A stretch of 64,000 nt of DNA. It comes from Nibribacter ruber (GTDB lineage: Bacteria; Bacteroidota; Bacteroidia; Cytophagales; Hymenobacteraceae). The notes under the pieces were generated by a model. It made no database searches. It saw nothing but the letters and a program-made list of their open reading frames with translations, and was not told where the DNA came from. The stretch is from positions 124,001 to 188,000 of the forward strand of contig NZ_CP047897.1 of NCBI RefSeq assembly GCF_009913235.1, in the 5' to 3' direction. A program made the translations under genes and the position numbers. Below, piece by piece: positions 55,207-63,561 of this stretch; position 1 is the stretch's first letter, and each line of letters opens with the position of its first letter.

Positions 55207-56382
55207 ATGGCCGCACCTACCAAACCCGTCAACTTTAACATGACTGCCACCACACTGGCCGGCCTGGAGGAAGTGCTGGCGCAGGAACTAACAGACCTGG
55301 GGGCCAAGTTTGTGAAAGTGGGAGTGCGGGCCGTGACCTTTTCCGGTGACCAGCGCCTGTTGTACAACGCCAACCTATGGTGCCGCACCGCCATCAGAAT
55401 CTTAAAGCCGTTTGCGCAATTCAAGGCCAGGGATGAGAAGGAGCTATACATGAAAGTGCGGGAGCAAGACTGGAGCCGTCACCTTACCGTGAACAGTACC
55501 TTCGCCATCAACGCAGTGGTGTCCAGGTCAACGTTTGAGCACTCCTTGTTTGTGTCTCAGTTGACCAAAGACGCCATTGTGGACCAGTTCAGGGATAAGA
55601 CAGGCAAGCGGCCCAGCGTAGACGTGACCACCCCAGACGTGCGCATTAACCTGCACATGCATGAGAACATCGTTTCCTTGGCCCTGGATGCCTCCGGCGA
55701 TTCTCTGCACCGCCGCGGGTACCGTCAGCAGACCAACGTAGCGCCATTGAATGAAGTGTTGGCCGCCGGCATTCTCATGCTGTCTGGCTGGGATAGAAAG
55801 TCGCCGTTGTATGACCCCATGTGCGGTTCTGGCACCATTCTAGCCGAAGCCGCCATGATGGCCCATAACATTGCCCCTGGCGTCTACCGCCGCGATTACG
55901 GTTTTATGCGTTGGCCAGACTATAATGCTGAGCTGTATAAAGAAGTCTACCAAGCCGCCCTGGCCCAGGAAGACCGGGACGCGGAAGTGGAAATTTTTGG
56001 CTCAGACATTGACCCAGACTTCGTGGAAGCAGCTTTCCAGAACCTGGAGTTCGCAGAATTGGATGAATACGTGCGTATTAAAGAGCTCAACTTCGCCCAG
56101 GCCACCAAGCCCGTAGACAAAGGCATTCTTGTCTTGAACCCTCCGTACGGGGAACGCATTGGCGACGACCGCGAAATGAACGACCTCTACAAAATGATAG
56201 GAGACACGCTCAAAAGCAATTTCCAGGATTGGGATGCCGCCATCTTCACTGGCAATTTGGAGGCAGCCAAGCACATCGGCTTAAAACCTTCCAGAAGAAT
56301 ACCCTTGTACAATGGCCCCATTGAGTGCCGTCTGTTCAAATATGAATTGTACCAAGGCAGCAGGAGAGAAGTAGCAGAGTAA
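55207..56382 (+). CDS. THUMP-domain class I rRNA methyltransferase (RlmL-like)
   Basis: 391 residues from the ATG at 55207 (MAAPTKPVNFNMTATTLAGL). A start at 55111 is possible but adds unconserved residues. N-terminal THUMP region (about 40-160) precedes a Rossmann methyltransferase domain with the SAM loop YDPMCGSGTILAEAAM and the catalytic NPPYGERIGDD. This corresponds to the N-terminal half of E. coli RlmL (m2G2445 of 23S rRNA). The RlmK half is absent, the usual arrangement in Bacteroidota. Single gene, ended by the hairpin at 56405. Confidence 0.9.
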   Translation: MAAPTKPVNFNMTATTLAGLEEVLAQELTDLGAKFVKVGVRAVTFSGDQRLLYNANLWCRTAIRILKPFAQFKARDEKELYMKVREQDWSRHLTVNSTFAINAVVSRSTFEHSLFVSQLTKDAIVDQFRDKTGKRPSVDVTTPDVRINLHMHENIVSLALDASGDSLHRRGYRQQTNVAPLNEVLAAGILMLSGWDRKSPLYDPMCGSGTILAEAAMMAHNIAPGVYRRDYGFMRWPDYNAELYKEVYQAALAQEDRDAEVEIFGSDIDPDFVEAAFQNLEFAELDEYVRIKELNFAQATKPVDKGILVLNPPYGERIGDDREMNDLYKMIGDTLKSNFQDWDAAIFTGNLEAAKHIGLKPSRRIPLYNGPIECRLFKYELYQGSRREVAE

Positions 56383-56404
56383 ACCCAGACACATGCCCTA
56401 CATT

Positions 56405-56440
56405 AAAAGAGCCCAAAGACGGTCGTTTTTGGGCTCTTTT
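56405..56440. terminator. Hairpin terminator after the RNA methyltransferase gene
   Basis: AAAAGAGCCC pairs with GGGCTCTTTT around a 16-base loop and overlaps the adjacent palindromic repeat. Confidence 0.8.
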
Positions 56441-56461
56441 GGTGAAAACAGGCTAAAAACG
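56424..56461. repeat. Palindromic repeat copy
   Basis: CGTTTTTGGGCTCTTTTGG with TGAAAACAGGCTAAAAACG. Its left arm is shared with the terminator hairpin. Confidence 0.72.
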
Positions 56462-56489
56462 GGCTGCCACTTTTCAATCCAAAGATTTG

Positions 56490-57365
56490 CTAAAAGGTAA
56501 GGGAGGCAACAAACGAGGCCGAAGACAGACCAGCCTGCGGGGCTAGCAAGAGGCGGCTTTTGCGAGCCTTCAGCTTTTGCTCCGTTAAATTATACAGAAA
56601 CACTGCGCCCTTGGCGGATAGATAGCCCACGGCAGCACCGGCCATGACGTCTGTGGCCCAGTGGGCGTTGTCATTGATGCGGGAAAGTCCCACCAAGGTG
56701 GCCGTACCATAGGCCACCGGAGAAACCCAGCCATGCTCTTGGCCATACACAGAAGCTACGGAAGTGGCCATCGCAAAAGCCACCGTTGTATGCGAGGAGG
56801 GGAAGGAGGTATTGTCAGAGACTTCTTCGCCCCAGTCATAAAAATGATTCTCCCCAGTAACGCTAGGCCGATAGCGGTGCACCTGGTTTTTGACCAAGCC
56901 GGTAAAACCTCCGCTTATGAGCAAACTTCCCAGAGACACCATGCCTACCTTTTTCAAGTTAGGGTTGTTGATGGCAAAGCCAGCCAGTGCCACGGTTCCT
57001 GTAACCGGCAGTAGAAGGCTGTGCCTGCCCATTGGTTCAACGGCTTGAGCCAACATATCCATAGGCGCTGTTCTATGTTGCTGCGTAAATTTTTGCAGCG
57101 GTTCGTCTACCCATGCGTAGGTGGCCGTCCAGAGGGCCGCACTGCCCAGCACTAATCCCGTTATTTTCAGGGCAGGAGAGAACCTGGGTTGGTGAGCAAA
57201 CTTTTGCGCAGCGGCCGTGTCTTGTTGTAGCCCTATAATAGGCAACGTGTCTTGAACATGCCTAGGCCCTGGATCCTGCTGTCTGGGCTGCGCATATGCC
57301 GGCAAAGCCCCACCCGAAAAAAAGGGCAGGCACATACAAAGGCAGAGCAGTTTCAGGTACTTCAT
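56490..57365 (-). CDS. PAP2-family phosphatase, exported
   Basis: 291 residues with a signal peptide (ending YAQ). The three acid-phosphatase motifs are complete: KNQVHRYRP (KX6RP), SFPSSHTT (PSGH-type) and SRINDNAHWATD (SRX5HX3D). Membrane segments lie near the middle and C-terminus. Likely role: dephosphorylation of undecaprenyl pyrophosphate, lipid A or phosphatidate in the periplasm. Transcribed leftward. Confidence 0.9.
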   Translation of the reverse strand: MKYLKLLCLCMCLPFFSGGALPAYAQPRQQDPGPRHVQDTLPIIGLQQDTAAAQKFAHQPRFSPALKITGLVLGSAALWTATYAWVDEPLQKFTQQHRTAPMDMLAQAVEPMGRHSLLLPVTGTVALAGFAINNPNLKKVGMVSLGSLLISGGFTGLVKNQVHRYRPSVTGENHFYDWGEEVSDNTSFPSSHTTVAFAMATSVASVYGQEHGWVSPVAYGTATLVGLSRINDNAHWATDVMAGAAVGYLSAKGAVFLYNLTEQKLKARKSRLLLAPQAGLSSASFVASLTF

Positions 57366-57391
57366 GGCGGGGCACTCAAAAAGAGAATACG

Positions 57392-58603
57392 CTATTTAAG
57401 AGTCACGGCCAAAGAAACGGCATCTGCCACCAAGCCGGTGTCTCGGTTATAATGGTCATAGCGCAACTCCAGCGTATTGAGCTTACTGATGCCCAGAATG
57501 CCAGCCGCGGAATTGTACCGTAGGTTCACCCCGAACAGGTGGCTCACAAACTCAGACAAGTCATAGTCGCTGGTGTAGAACTCCTCTTGGGCGGTATGGG
57601 CCCGGTAGGGAGCAAAGTAGTCTGCGGCGCTCTGGCTGTAAAAACGGTAAAACGGACTTACAGACAGGAACGGCGTAAGCTTGAAGGGTAGTTCCACCTC
57701 AGCGGAGTGGCCCATGATGCCCCAGTCATCTGTGTAAAACCGATAGAACGTCTTCACCAAAATTCGGTCCGTAGCGAAGTAGTTGAGGCGCAGGCCCAGC
57801 GGTACTTTCACGCGGGTGTCTGGTAGGCGCTCTACATGCACCGAATTGTCTGTAAAGTACACGCGCTGGTAGGGCGTAGCCAGCTGCCCCGTCTGGTAGG
57901 CTAGGTCCAGTATGAGGGAGGCCTGCAGGCGTTTGTTGATGACCTGAGCAAGAGAGGCCGAGGCATTGTACGAGTTTCTGGGATTGGTTCCCTCGGCATC
58001 TGGGTTGTCCACCGGCCCCGACGGCGTCTGCAGCGTTCTCAACTCAATGGGATAAATCATGCTCCAAGAATCCAGAAAGGCGCTCAAGGACAGGCCAATT
58101 TCGCGGTTACGGTCTTTAGAGTATTTGGCAAAGTTCACGTTCACGCCCTTAGAGAAGTAGTCATACTCTGTAGAGACAGACAAGCCGGCACCTATGGAAT
58201 ATCCCTTCACGTCATCTTGCATGGCCCAAGAAAGAGAGGGGTAGATGCGGTTGTCTGCCGCCGAGGCCGAGGAGATGGTGGTAGGATCAATCAAGTCTGA
58301 AGAGGCCGAGCTGTAATGGTCAAAACCTACTTCTAGCCGGAAGGAGTGCAAACGATTTTTGGCGTCTCCCTTGGCCATGGTAATGTCAAAGGTGGTGGCC
58401 ACGTCGGTCAGTTCCTCAGTGCCTATGCCGCCCGTCACGGCAGAATTGTTGCCGTCCTGCCGGTAATAGCTAGTGACAAAATTGATTTCCTGGGTTTTAA
58501 GCTTGCGGCTCTTGAACGTGGTGCTGTCTGGCTGGGTAGTCTGCCCGAAGGAACTGAGAATGGTTAAAAAGAACAGCGAGGCGTGAAGGTAGATTTTCTG
58601 CAT
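57392..58603 (-). CDS. DUF3570 outer-membrane protein
   Basis: 403 residues with a signal peptide (MQKIYLHASLFFLTILSSFGQ). Long amphipathic strands throughout (FRLEVGFDHYSSASS, SYNASASLAQVINKRL, VNLRYNSAAGILGI) suggest a beta-barrel. It matches the DUF3570 family by order and neighbours. Function not known. Last gene of the operon thioredoxin-ApbE-DUF4266-DUF3570; 12 bp separate it from the DUF4266 gene. Confidence 0.85.
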   Translation of the reverse strand: MQKIYLHASLFFLTILSSFGQTTQPDSTTFKSRKLKTQEINFVTSYYRQDGNNSAVTGGIGTEELTDVATTFDITMAKGDAKNRLHSFRLEVGFDHYSSASSDLIDPTTISSASAADNRIYPSLSWAMQDDVKGYSIGAGLSVSTEYDYFSKGVNVNFAKYSKDRNREIGLSLSAFLDSWSMIYPIELRTLQTPSGPVDNPDAEGTNPRNSYNASASLAQVINKRLQASLILDLAYQTGQLATPYQRVYFTDNSVHVERLPDTRVKVPLGLRLNYFATDRILVKTFYRFYTDDWGIMGHSAEVELPFKLTPFLSVSPFYRFYSQSAADYFAPYRAHTAQEEFYTSDYDLSEFVSHLFGVNLRYNSAAGILGISKLNTLELRYDHYNRDTGLVADAVSLAVTLK

Positions 58604-58615
58604 ATTCTTAATTGG

Positions 58616-58843
58616 TTAGTTGCAGCCGCAGCCGCCACCTGTTTTGCCGCCATTGGCCCCAGAGGCTCCTTCGCGGTACAGAAGAAAATTGAGCTCCGTT
58701 TTCTGGACTTTGCGCGCGTTCAAGACCATCTCGGCATCATTGAGGTACATCTTGTTGTATTCCTGCACGGTCTGGCAAGAAAAAAGGCTCCCTGCCATAA
58801 AAAGCAAAAAGAGCCTGGTAAAATTCTGAGCAGTTAGGTTCAT
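58616..58843 (-). CDS. DUF4266 small lipoprotein
   Basis: 75 residues from the ATG at 58843, which overlaps the ApbE stop as ATGA. Lipobox SLFSC (Cys23), then a conserved helix YNKMYLNDAEMVLNARKVQ and a C-terminal Gly/Cys end GGGCGCN. The family always sits beside DUF3570 and ApbE genes. The two C-terminal cysteines could bind a metal or form a thioether link to a flavin or heme (inference). A start at 58870 (TTG) would add 9 residues. Confidence 0.85.
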   Translation of the reverse strand: MNLTAQNFTRLFLLFMAGSLFSCQTVQEYNKMYLNDAEMVLNARKVQKTELNFLLYREGASGANGGKTGGGCGCN

Positions 58844-59799
58844 GTGGTCAGGTGTATGTTTTTGGAGCAATGGATTTGGTCAAAGTCGTCAATAATCAGA
58901 CAGGCAATGTCGCGCATTTGGTTAATAAGGTCAAGCCCTACCTGTACCCCCATCACCATCACGGGGGTGGCCATCGCATCGGCCAACTCGGCATTGGGGC
59001 AAAGAACAGTCACGCTCTTTATTCCTGTAACGGGCAAACCGGTTTTTGGATTGATGGTGTGGCTGTATTTTTTTCCGTCTATGATGGCAAACTTTTCATA
59101 GTTGCCTGAGGTGGCCACGGCCATGTTGGAGATGTTGAACCGGGAGAAGGCGTGGAGGGCAGCGTTGGGATCTGCAATGCCAATGGTCCAGGGCTGGCCG
59201 TTGGGCTGCAGGCCCCAGGCGCTCAGGTCGCCGGCGGCGTTGACTATTCCGCTCTGCACGCCCAGCTGGAGCAGGACTTGTTTGGCTTTTTCGGCGGCGT
59301 AGCCTTTGCCAATGCCCCCAAACCCGATCCGCATGCCCTTGTGGCGCAGGAAAACGCTCTTGTCTTTGGGGTTTAATACCACGTTCTGGTAATTGACCAA
59401 ACGCACCGAAGCCTTGGCCACGGCCGCGCTGGGCAGGGCCGACATGTGGGGGTCAAAGTTCCAAAGGCTTTTGTCTACCCCGCCGTAGGTGATGTCAAAG
59501 GCGCCCTGGGTGAGTTCAGAGATGCGTAGGGAACGCTCAATGAGGGCATATACCTCTTCTGACGGAGTGACCGGGGCAATGCCGGCCATGGCGTTGATCT
59601 GATTGGTCTCGCTGGAATCTGCGAAGGTGGTTAAGAGGCGCTCAATGCGCTGGATCTCAGCAACGGCGGCCTCAAGCAAGGTATCTGCCTCCTGCTGAGA
59701 GGCGGCTGCTACCGTCAATTCAAACCGATTCCCCATCAGCTTCTGCACCTTCCTGTAAAGGATGGGAGCATGTACCAATGGGGAATCTGTTGAAATCAC
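58840..59799 (-). CDS. apbE: FAD:protein FMN transferase
   Basis: 319 residues starting with GTG, directly after the TAA of the thioredoxin gene. Motifs MGNRFELTVAA, the FAD-binding IGFGGIGKGYAAEKA and NAAGDLSAWG, and YSHTINPKTGLPVTG are conserved in ApbE. It attaches FMN to a threonine in a target protein. No signal peptide is evident from this start, although most ApbE act in the periplasm; the start or location is therefore uncertain. The flavin acceptor is not obvious among the operon genes. Confidence 0.9.
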   Translation of the reverse strand: MISTDSPLVHAPILYRKVQKLMGNRFELTVAAASQQEADTLLEAAVAEIQRIERLLTTFADSSETNQINAMAGIAPVTPSEEVYALIERSLRISELTQGAFDITYGGVDKSLWNFDPHMSALPSAAVAKASVRLVNYQNVVLNPKDKSVFLRHKGMRIGFGGIGKGYAAEKAKQVLLQLGVQSGIVNAAGDLSAWGLQPNGQPWTIGIADPNAALHAFSRFNISNMAVATSGNYEKFAIIDGKKYSHTINPKTGLPVTGIKSVTVLCPNAELADAMATPVMVMGVQVGLDLINQMRDIACLIIDDFDQIHCSKNIHLTT

Positions 59800-60228
59800 T
59801 TAGTGGATGCTTTTGAGTTGGGTTAGAAAGGCCTGGGCGTCTTTGGCTGGGAAACCTTCCCATCTTTTGAGCACCTTGCCGTCTTCATTCACTAATAACG
59901 TTAAAGGGAACACGCCGGTTTTATTGTATTGCTCGGCCAGTTTCTCGTTCAGGGCAATCTGGTCTTTGGGCAGCTGGTTTTTCTTAAGTCTTGGGAAGTC
60001 GGCGTTCACCAAAACCAGATTCTGGGCGGCGTATTCCTGAAACTCGGGGTTCTCAAAAATCTGCTTTTCCATCTTGATGCAAGGTCCGCACCAGTCAGAG
60101 CCGGAGAAATTTATCAGAATAGGAGTGTGCTTCTCATGCGACACCTTTTTGGCTTGGTCCATGCTGTGCAACCAGGCGGGTGCAGTAAAGGAAAACCAGG
60201 CGCTGACCATCATTACTAACAAGTTCAT
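59800..60228 (-). CDS. Thioredoxin-family protein, exported
   Basis: 142 residues with an N-terminal hydrophobic export sequence (MNLLVMMVSAWFSFTAPAW). The thioredoxin active site WCGPC holds Cys47 and Cys50 (in FSGSDWCGPCIKM), with the cis-proline in VFPLTLLV. It should reduce or exchange disulfides in the periplasm. First gene of the four-gene operon ending in DUF3570, so it may keep the cysteines of the DUF4266 protein reduced (inference). Confidence 0.9.
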   Translation of the reverse strand: MNLLVMMVSAWFSFTAPAWLHSMDQAKKVSHEKHTPILINFSGSDWCGPCIKMEKQIFENPEFQEYAAQNLVLVNADFPRLKKNQLPKDQIALNEKLAEQYNKTGVFPLTLLVNEDGKVLKRWEGFPAKDAQAFLTQLKSIH

Positions 60229-60338
60229 AGGAGTACGTTTGAAAGGTGGAAACTAAAGTAAAAGAATTTTATGGTTCTTTCAGTGATAAGACAAGATACA
60301 TGCCAAACTGGTTCCAGGTACCTAGGGCGCCTAAATTT

Positions 60339-60375
60339 TGTTTTTAGCCTCTTTCCTGGAAAACAGCCCAAAAAC
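60339..60375. repeat. Decayed palindromic repeat copy
   Basis: TGTTTTTAGCCTCTTTCCT with GGAAAACAGCCCAAAAACA, 8 bp from the end of the DUF4349 gene. Confidence 0.7.
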
Positions 60376-60383
60376 AACCGGCC

Positions 60384-61205
60384 CTACACCAGCCCTTTCC
60401 TGCGCAAAAGCCAGAAACCACCCAGTATCAACCAAGCCGGCCAAAGGTAGCACATGCCTACCAGCAAGGTCAGGAACAACTGCCAACCCGTACCGAAGGC
60501 ATTGTAAAAACGGGTGCCTAACCCCAGACGCTCCGTAAAGCTCATAGGTACCACCTGGTACATGTTCAGCTTAATGGTACTGTAGGCGGTCTGGTCTTTC
60601 AAGAACCTGAATCTGGCCTCTGCGCTCTCAATTTCTTCCTGTACCTGGGTGAGATGCTGCTCCACCTCCAAAATATCTGGAATGTTTTTGGCCTGGTCCA
60701 GCAGGGTTCTATATCTGGCTTCTACGGCTCGTTTGGCCTTGATTCTGGCCTGCACGTCTACATAGGCGGCAGCTACGTCCTCAGCGCCCAGGTTCCGGAA
60801 GTCCAGGTTCACGCTTTCTTTCTGCAACTGCTCCAACAGCGGCAAAAAATGCTCAGGTTGCACCCTGATGACCAAGTCTGTAGACACTTCGTCTTCCTGG
60901 CTGTTTTGCGTGGTGTTGGAGATAAGGCCATTGGCTTTCTTAACGGCTTCTTCTATGCGCAGCATGCTGGCGGCAAGGTCTTTTACCTGAAACTTTATCT
61001 CTGCTTCTTTGATGAGCATTTGCGCTGGAGATTTCTCTGTAGATGGCTCAACTACTTTGTCTTCGCTAGAAGAAGTGGCATCTTCTGCAGGAGCCATCTC
61101 CGCCTCTGGGGCAAATGAAGATTCCTTGGAAGGTTCACAGCTGTTCATCAAGAAGGCGGTGCCGCAAACTTGTAGAAAGAGCAAAGGGTTTTTCAGGGTT
61201 TTCAT
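60384..61205 (-). CDS. DUF4349 lipoprotein with coiled coil
   Basis: 273 residues. Lipobox-like LMNSC (Cys23), an acidic Ser/Glu linker, a DUF4349 domain (about 60-215) with a helical coiled section (TLLDQAKNIPDILEVEQHL, EIESAEARFRFLKDQ) and one C-terminal membrane helix (about 240-262, LFLTLLVGMCYLWPAWLIL) followed by a basic end. Predicted to be anchored at both ends, in the inner membrane and by lipid. Function of the family unknown. Single gene. Confidence 0.85.
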   Translation of the reverse strand: MKTLKNPLLFLQVCGTAFLMNSCEPSKESSFAPEAEMAPAEDATSSSEDKVVEPSTEKSPAQMLIKEAEIKFQVKDLAASMLRIEEAVKKANGLISNTTQNSQEDEVSTDLVIRVQPEHFLPLLEQLQKESVNLDFRNLGAEDVAAAYVDVQARIKAKRAVEARYRTLLDQAKNIPDILEVEQHLTQVQEEIESAEARFRFLKDQTAYSTIKLNMYQVVPMSFTERLGLGTRFYNAFGTGWQLFLTLLVGMCYLWPAWLILGGFWLLRRKGLV

Positions 61206-61286
61206 AGCTGTCAGGTTTTGCCCTTAATCCTTTCAGCCCCAGGAAGGTAACCCAATAGGCAAGAACAATAAACAGAAGCACTTCTT

Positions 61287-61324
61287 CGTTTTAGGGCTCT
61301 TTTCCAGAAAACACTCTAAAAACG
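61287..61324. repeat. Decayed palindromic repeat copy
   Basis: CGTTTTAGGGCTCTTTTCC with AGAAAACACTCTAAAAACG, between the DUF4349 start and the murA terminator. Confidence 0.65.
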
Positions 61325-61341
61325 GTTGTGATTGAATGTCA

Positions 61342-61400
61342 ATGGTATGTAAATAAAAAGAGGAAGCTTGTAGGGCTTCCTCTTTTTATTTACATACCAT
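61342..61400. terminator. Perfect 26-bp-stem terminator of murA
   Basis: Arms of 26 bases, exactly complementary, around the 7-base loop TTGTAGG. It lies 12 bp beyond the murA stop. Confidence 0.92.
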
Positions 61401-61411
61401 AGAATGACTGG

Positions 61412-62716
61412 TTAAATACGCGTGATGGAAGCACCAATGGCGTTCAGGCGGCCGTCAATGTTCTGGTAGCCACGGTCAATCTGCTCAATGTTATGGATGA
61501 CGCTGCGGCCTTCGGCAGACAGGGCAGCCAATAGCAAGGCAACCCCCGCTCTGATGTCTGGCGATGTCATGTCAATGCCACGCAACGGCACTTGCTTGTT
61601 CTGGCCAATCACGGTGGCACGGTGCGGATCACAAAGAATAATTTGCGCGCCCATGTCAATGAGTTTGTCCACGAAGAACAAGCGGCTCTCAAACATCTTC
61701 TGATGGATCAAAACCGTTCCTTTAGCCTGGGTGGCTACTACCAGCGCCACGCTCAACAAGTCTGGCGTGAAGCCTGGCCAGGTATGGTCAGAAACGGTAA
61801 GGATGGAGCCGTCAATGTAGGTGTCAATTTCATAGCTGTCCTGCGCCGGAATAAAGATATCATCGCCCCGGAACTCCATGTTGATGCCCAATCTGCGGAA
61901 CGTGTCTGGTATCAAACCAAGTTCTCTGATCTGCGCGTCTTTGATGGTAATCTCAGAACCAGTCATGCCTGCCAGGCCAATGAAAGAGCCAATCTCAATC
62001 ATGTCTGGGAGCATGCGGTGCTCGGTGCCTCCCAGTTTCTCCACGCCCTCAATGATGAGCATGTTAGAACCAATGCCGGAGATTTTAGCGCCCATACGGT
62101 TGAGCATCTTGCAGAGTTGCTGCAGATACGGCTCACAGGCGGCGTTGTAGATGGTGGTAATGCCTTCGGCTAACACGGCGGCCATGGCCAGGTTGGCGGT
62201 TCCAGTCACGGAAGCCTCATCCAAAAGCATGTACGTGCCTTTCAGGTGCTTACCCTCCAGATGGTAGAAGCTGTCCTGCGCGTCATACTTGAAGGTGGCG
62301 CCCAGTTTCTCGAACCCGATGAAGTGGGTATCCAGTCTTCTTCTTCCAATCTTGTCACCGCCGGGTTTGGGCAGCTTGGCCATGCCAAAACGGGCCAACA
62401 AAGGTCCCATGATCATGACAGAACCTCTAATGGCGCGTGCCTGCTCTATGAAAGACTGCGTGGAAAGGTAATCCAGGTTTACATCCTGGGCTTTAAACGT
62501 GTAGGTATCTGGCGCATTCTGCTCCACCTGTACGCCCATGTCGCGCAACAGCTCAATGAGTTTGTTGACGTCCCGGATGTTGGGAATATTAGAAATAACC
62601 ACAGGCTCAGACGTTAAGAGCACTGCGCAAAGAATCTGTAAGGCCTCGTTCTTCGCCCCTTGCGGGATAATCTCGCCGTTTAATGGGCGGCCACCCAATA
62701 CTTCAAAAGAAGCCAT
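61412..62716 (-). CDS. murA: UDP-N-acetylglucosamine 1-carboxyvinyltransferase
   Basis: 434 residues. GGRPLNGEIIPQGAKNEAL at the start and the C-terminal inverted lobe are typical of MurA/EPSP synthase fold. The catalytic loop reads KPGGDKIGRRRLDTH, with Asp121 at the position of the usual catalytic cysteine (Cys115 in E. coli). Enzymes with Asp there are functional but insensitive to fosfomycin. It performs the first committed step of peptidoglycan synthesis. The DUF4290 gene precedes it by 6 bp, so they form an operon. Confidence 0.97.
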   Translation of the reverse strand: MASFEVLGGRPLNGEIIPQGAKNEALQILCAVLLTSEPVVISNIPNIRDVNKLIELLRDMGVQVEQNAPDTYTFKAQDVNLDYLSTQSFIEQARAIRGSVMIMGPLLARFGMAKLPKPGGDKIGRRRLDTHFIGFEKLGATFKYDAQDSFYHLEGKHLKGTYMLLDEASVTGTANLAMAAVLAEGITTIYNAACEPYLQQLCKMLNRMGAKISGIGSNMLIIEGVEKLGGTEHRMLPDMIEIGSFIGLAGMTGSEITIKDAQIRELGLIPDTFRRLGINMEFRGDDIFIPAQDSYEIDTYIDGSILTVSDHTWPGFTPDLLSVALVVATQAKGTVLIHQKMFESRLFFVDKLIDMGAQIILCDPHRATVIGQNKQVPLRGIDMTSPDIRAGVALLLAALSAEGRSVIHNIEQIDRGYQNIDGRLNAIGASITRI

Positions 62717-62722
62717 GCGTAC

Positions 62723-63379
62723 TTATTTATTCTTGTGTCTGTTGTTCTGATACTTGTTCTGCTGCCCGCCTTTGTTCTTCTGGTTGCTGCTGCTGCTGTT
62801 GCTAGGTCCCTGCGGGGTTTTGATGGTGCTGTCAAACAGGCCTCCTTTTTCCACCAGGGCCGTGTCCAGGTCCAGCTGTCCTTTGGACAGGTCTCTCATG
62901 TTCTCCAGAATGACCATGTCAGACACGCTGTCTTTGTTGTAGGTGCGGTACAACACCTTCATGAGCTTGCCCACTGAGATGATGGCGGCCTCTTTCTCTA
63001 CCGGGTCTTGAATCTGGGTGGCCTTTTCAATGAGGCTTTCCAGGTTAGAACCATAGTGCATGTACTTGGGCGTGTTCTTAGGGTAGTCTACGCGCTGGGG
63101 TTTATCATTGAGATACTCCATGGCGCTCAAGGTGAACGGTGCGTCTACATCCAGTTGCCCGTCGGCCATCACGTACAAATGGTTCCAGAGGGTCTGCTGC
63201 GCATCCTGAATGTCTTTCACGTTCGGGTTGAGCCTGCCCATGAGGTTGACCAACAGCTGTGCCAACTGCGTGCGCTTGGTACGGTCTTCTACGGTTAAGA
63301 TGTACTGCACAATGTTCTGGACGTTGCGGCCGTACTCTCTCAATAAAAGCTCTTGTTTAAATGTAGAACTGGCTACCAT
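62723..63379 (-). CDS. DUF4290 protein
   Basis: 218 residues. Helical N-terminal part (LLLREYGRNVQNIVQYIL, RTKRTQLAQLLVNLMGRL) with the family motif YDDxxR-like WNHLYVMADGQLDVDAPF, then a Ser/Asn/Gln/Lys-rich disordered tail ending HKNK. Family restricted to Bacteroidota; function unknown. Encoded directly upstream of murA, so probably connected with cell envelope growth by context only. Confidence 0.85.
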   Translation of the reverse strand: MVASSTFKQELLLREYGRNVQNIVQYILTVEDRTKRTQLAQLLVNLMGRLNPNVKDIQDAQQTLWNHLYVMADGQLDVDAPFTLSAMEYLNDKPQRVDYPKNTPKYMHYGSNLESLIEKATQIQDPVEKEAAIISVGKLMKVLYRTYNKDSVSDMVILENMRDLSKGQLDLDTALVEKGGLFDSTIKTPQGPSNSSSSNQKNKGGQQNKYQNNRHKNK

Positions 63380-63420
63380 ATAGATGGGATGAATTGCTTA
63401 GTCAAAATTAGGAATTAATA

Positions 63421-63560
63421 TTAGATGCTAGACACTAGATGCTAGACTTTAGACTTCAATGTTGAAGGAATAACAATATAATTTTGTTTTTGGCTTGTTT
63501 TCTAGAAAACAAGCCAAAAACAAAATTGAGAATCTAGCTACTAACGTCTAGAATCTAATA
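63421..63560. repeat. TAGATGCTAGAC-type short repeats flanking a palindrome
   Basis: GATGCTAGACACTAGATGC-like tags on the left and mirrored GTCTAGAATCTAATATC on the right enclose the palindrome at 63480. It is a mixed tandem and inverted short-repeat region. Confidence 0.6.
63480..63527. repeat. Perfect 48-bp palindromic repeat copy
   Basis: Two exactly complementary 24-base arms with no loop, core TTTTTGGCTTGTTTTCT and its mirror. The family T and C changes in GGCTTG are matched by CAAGCC. Confidence 0.92.
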
Positions 63561-63561
63561 T

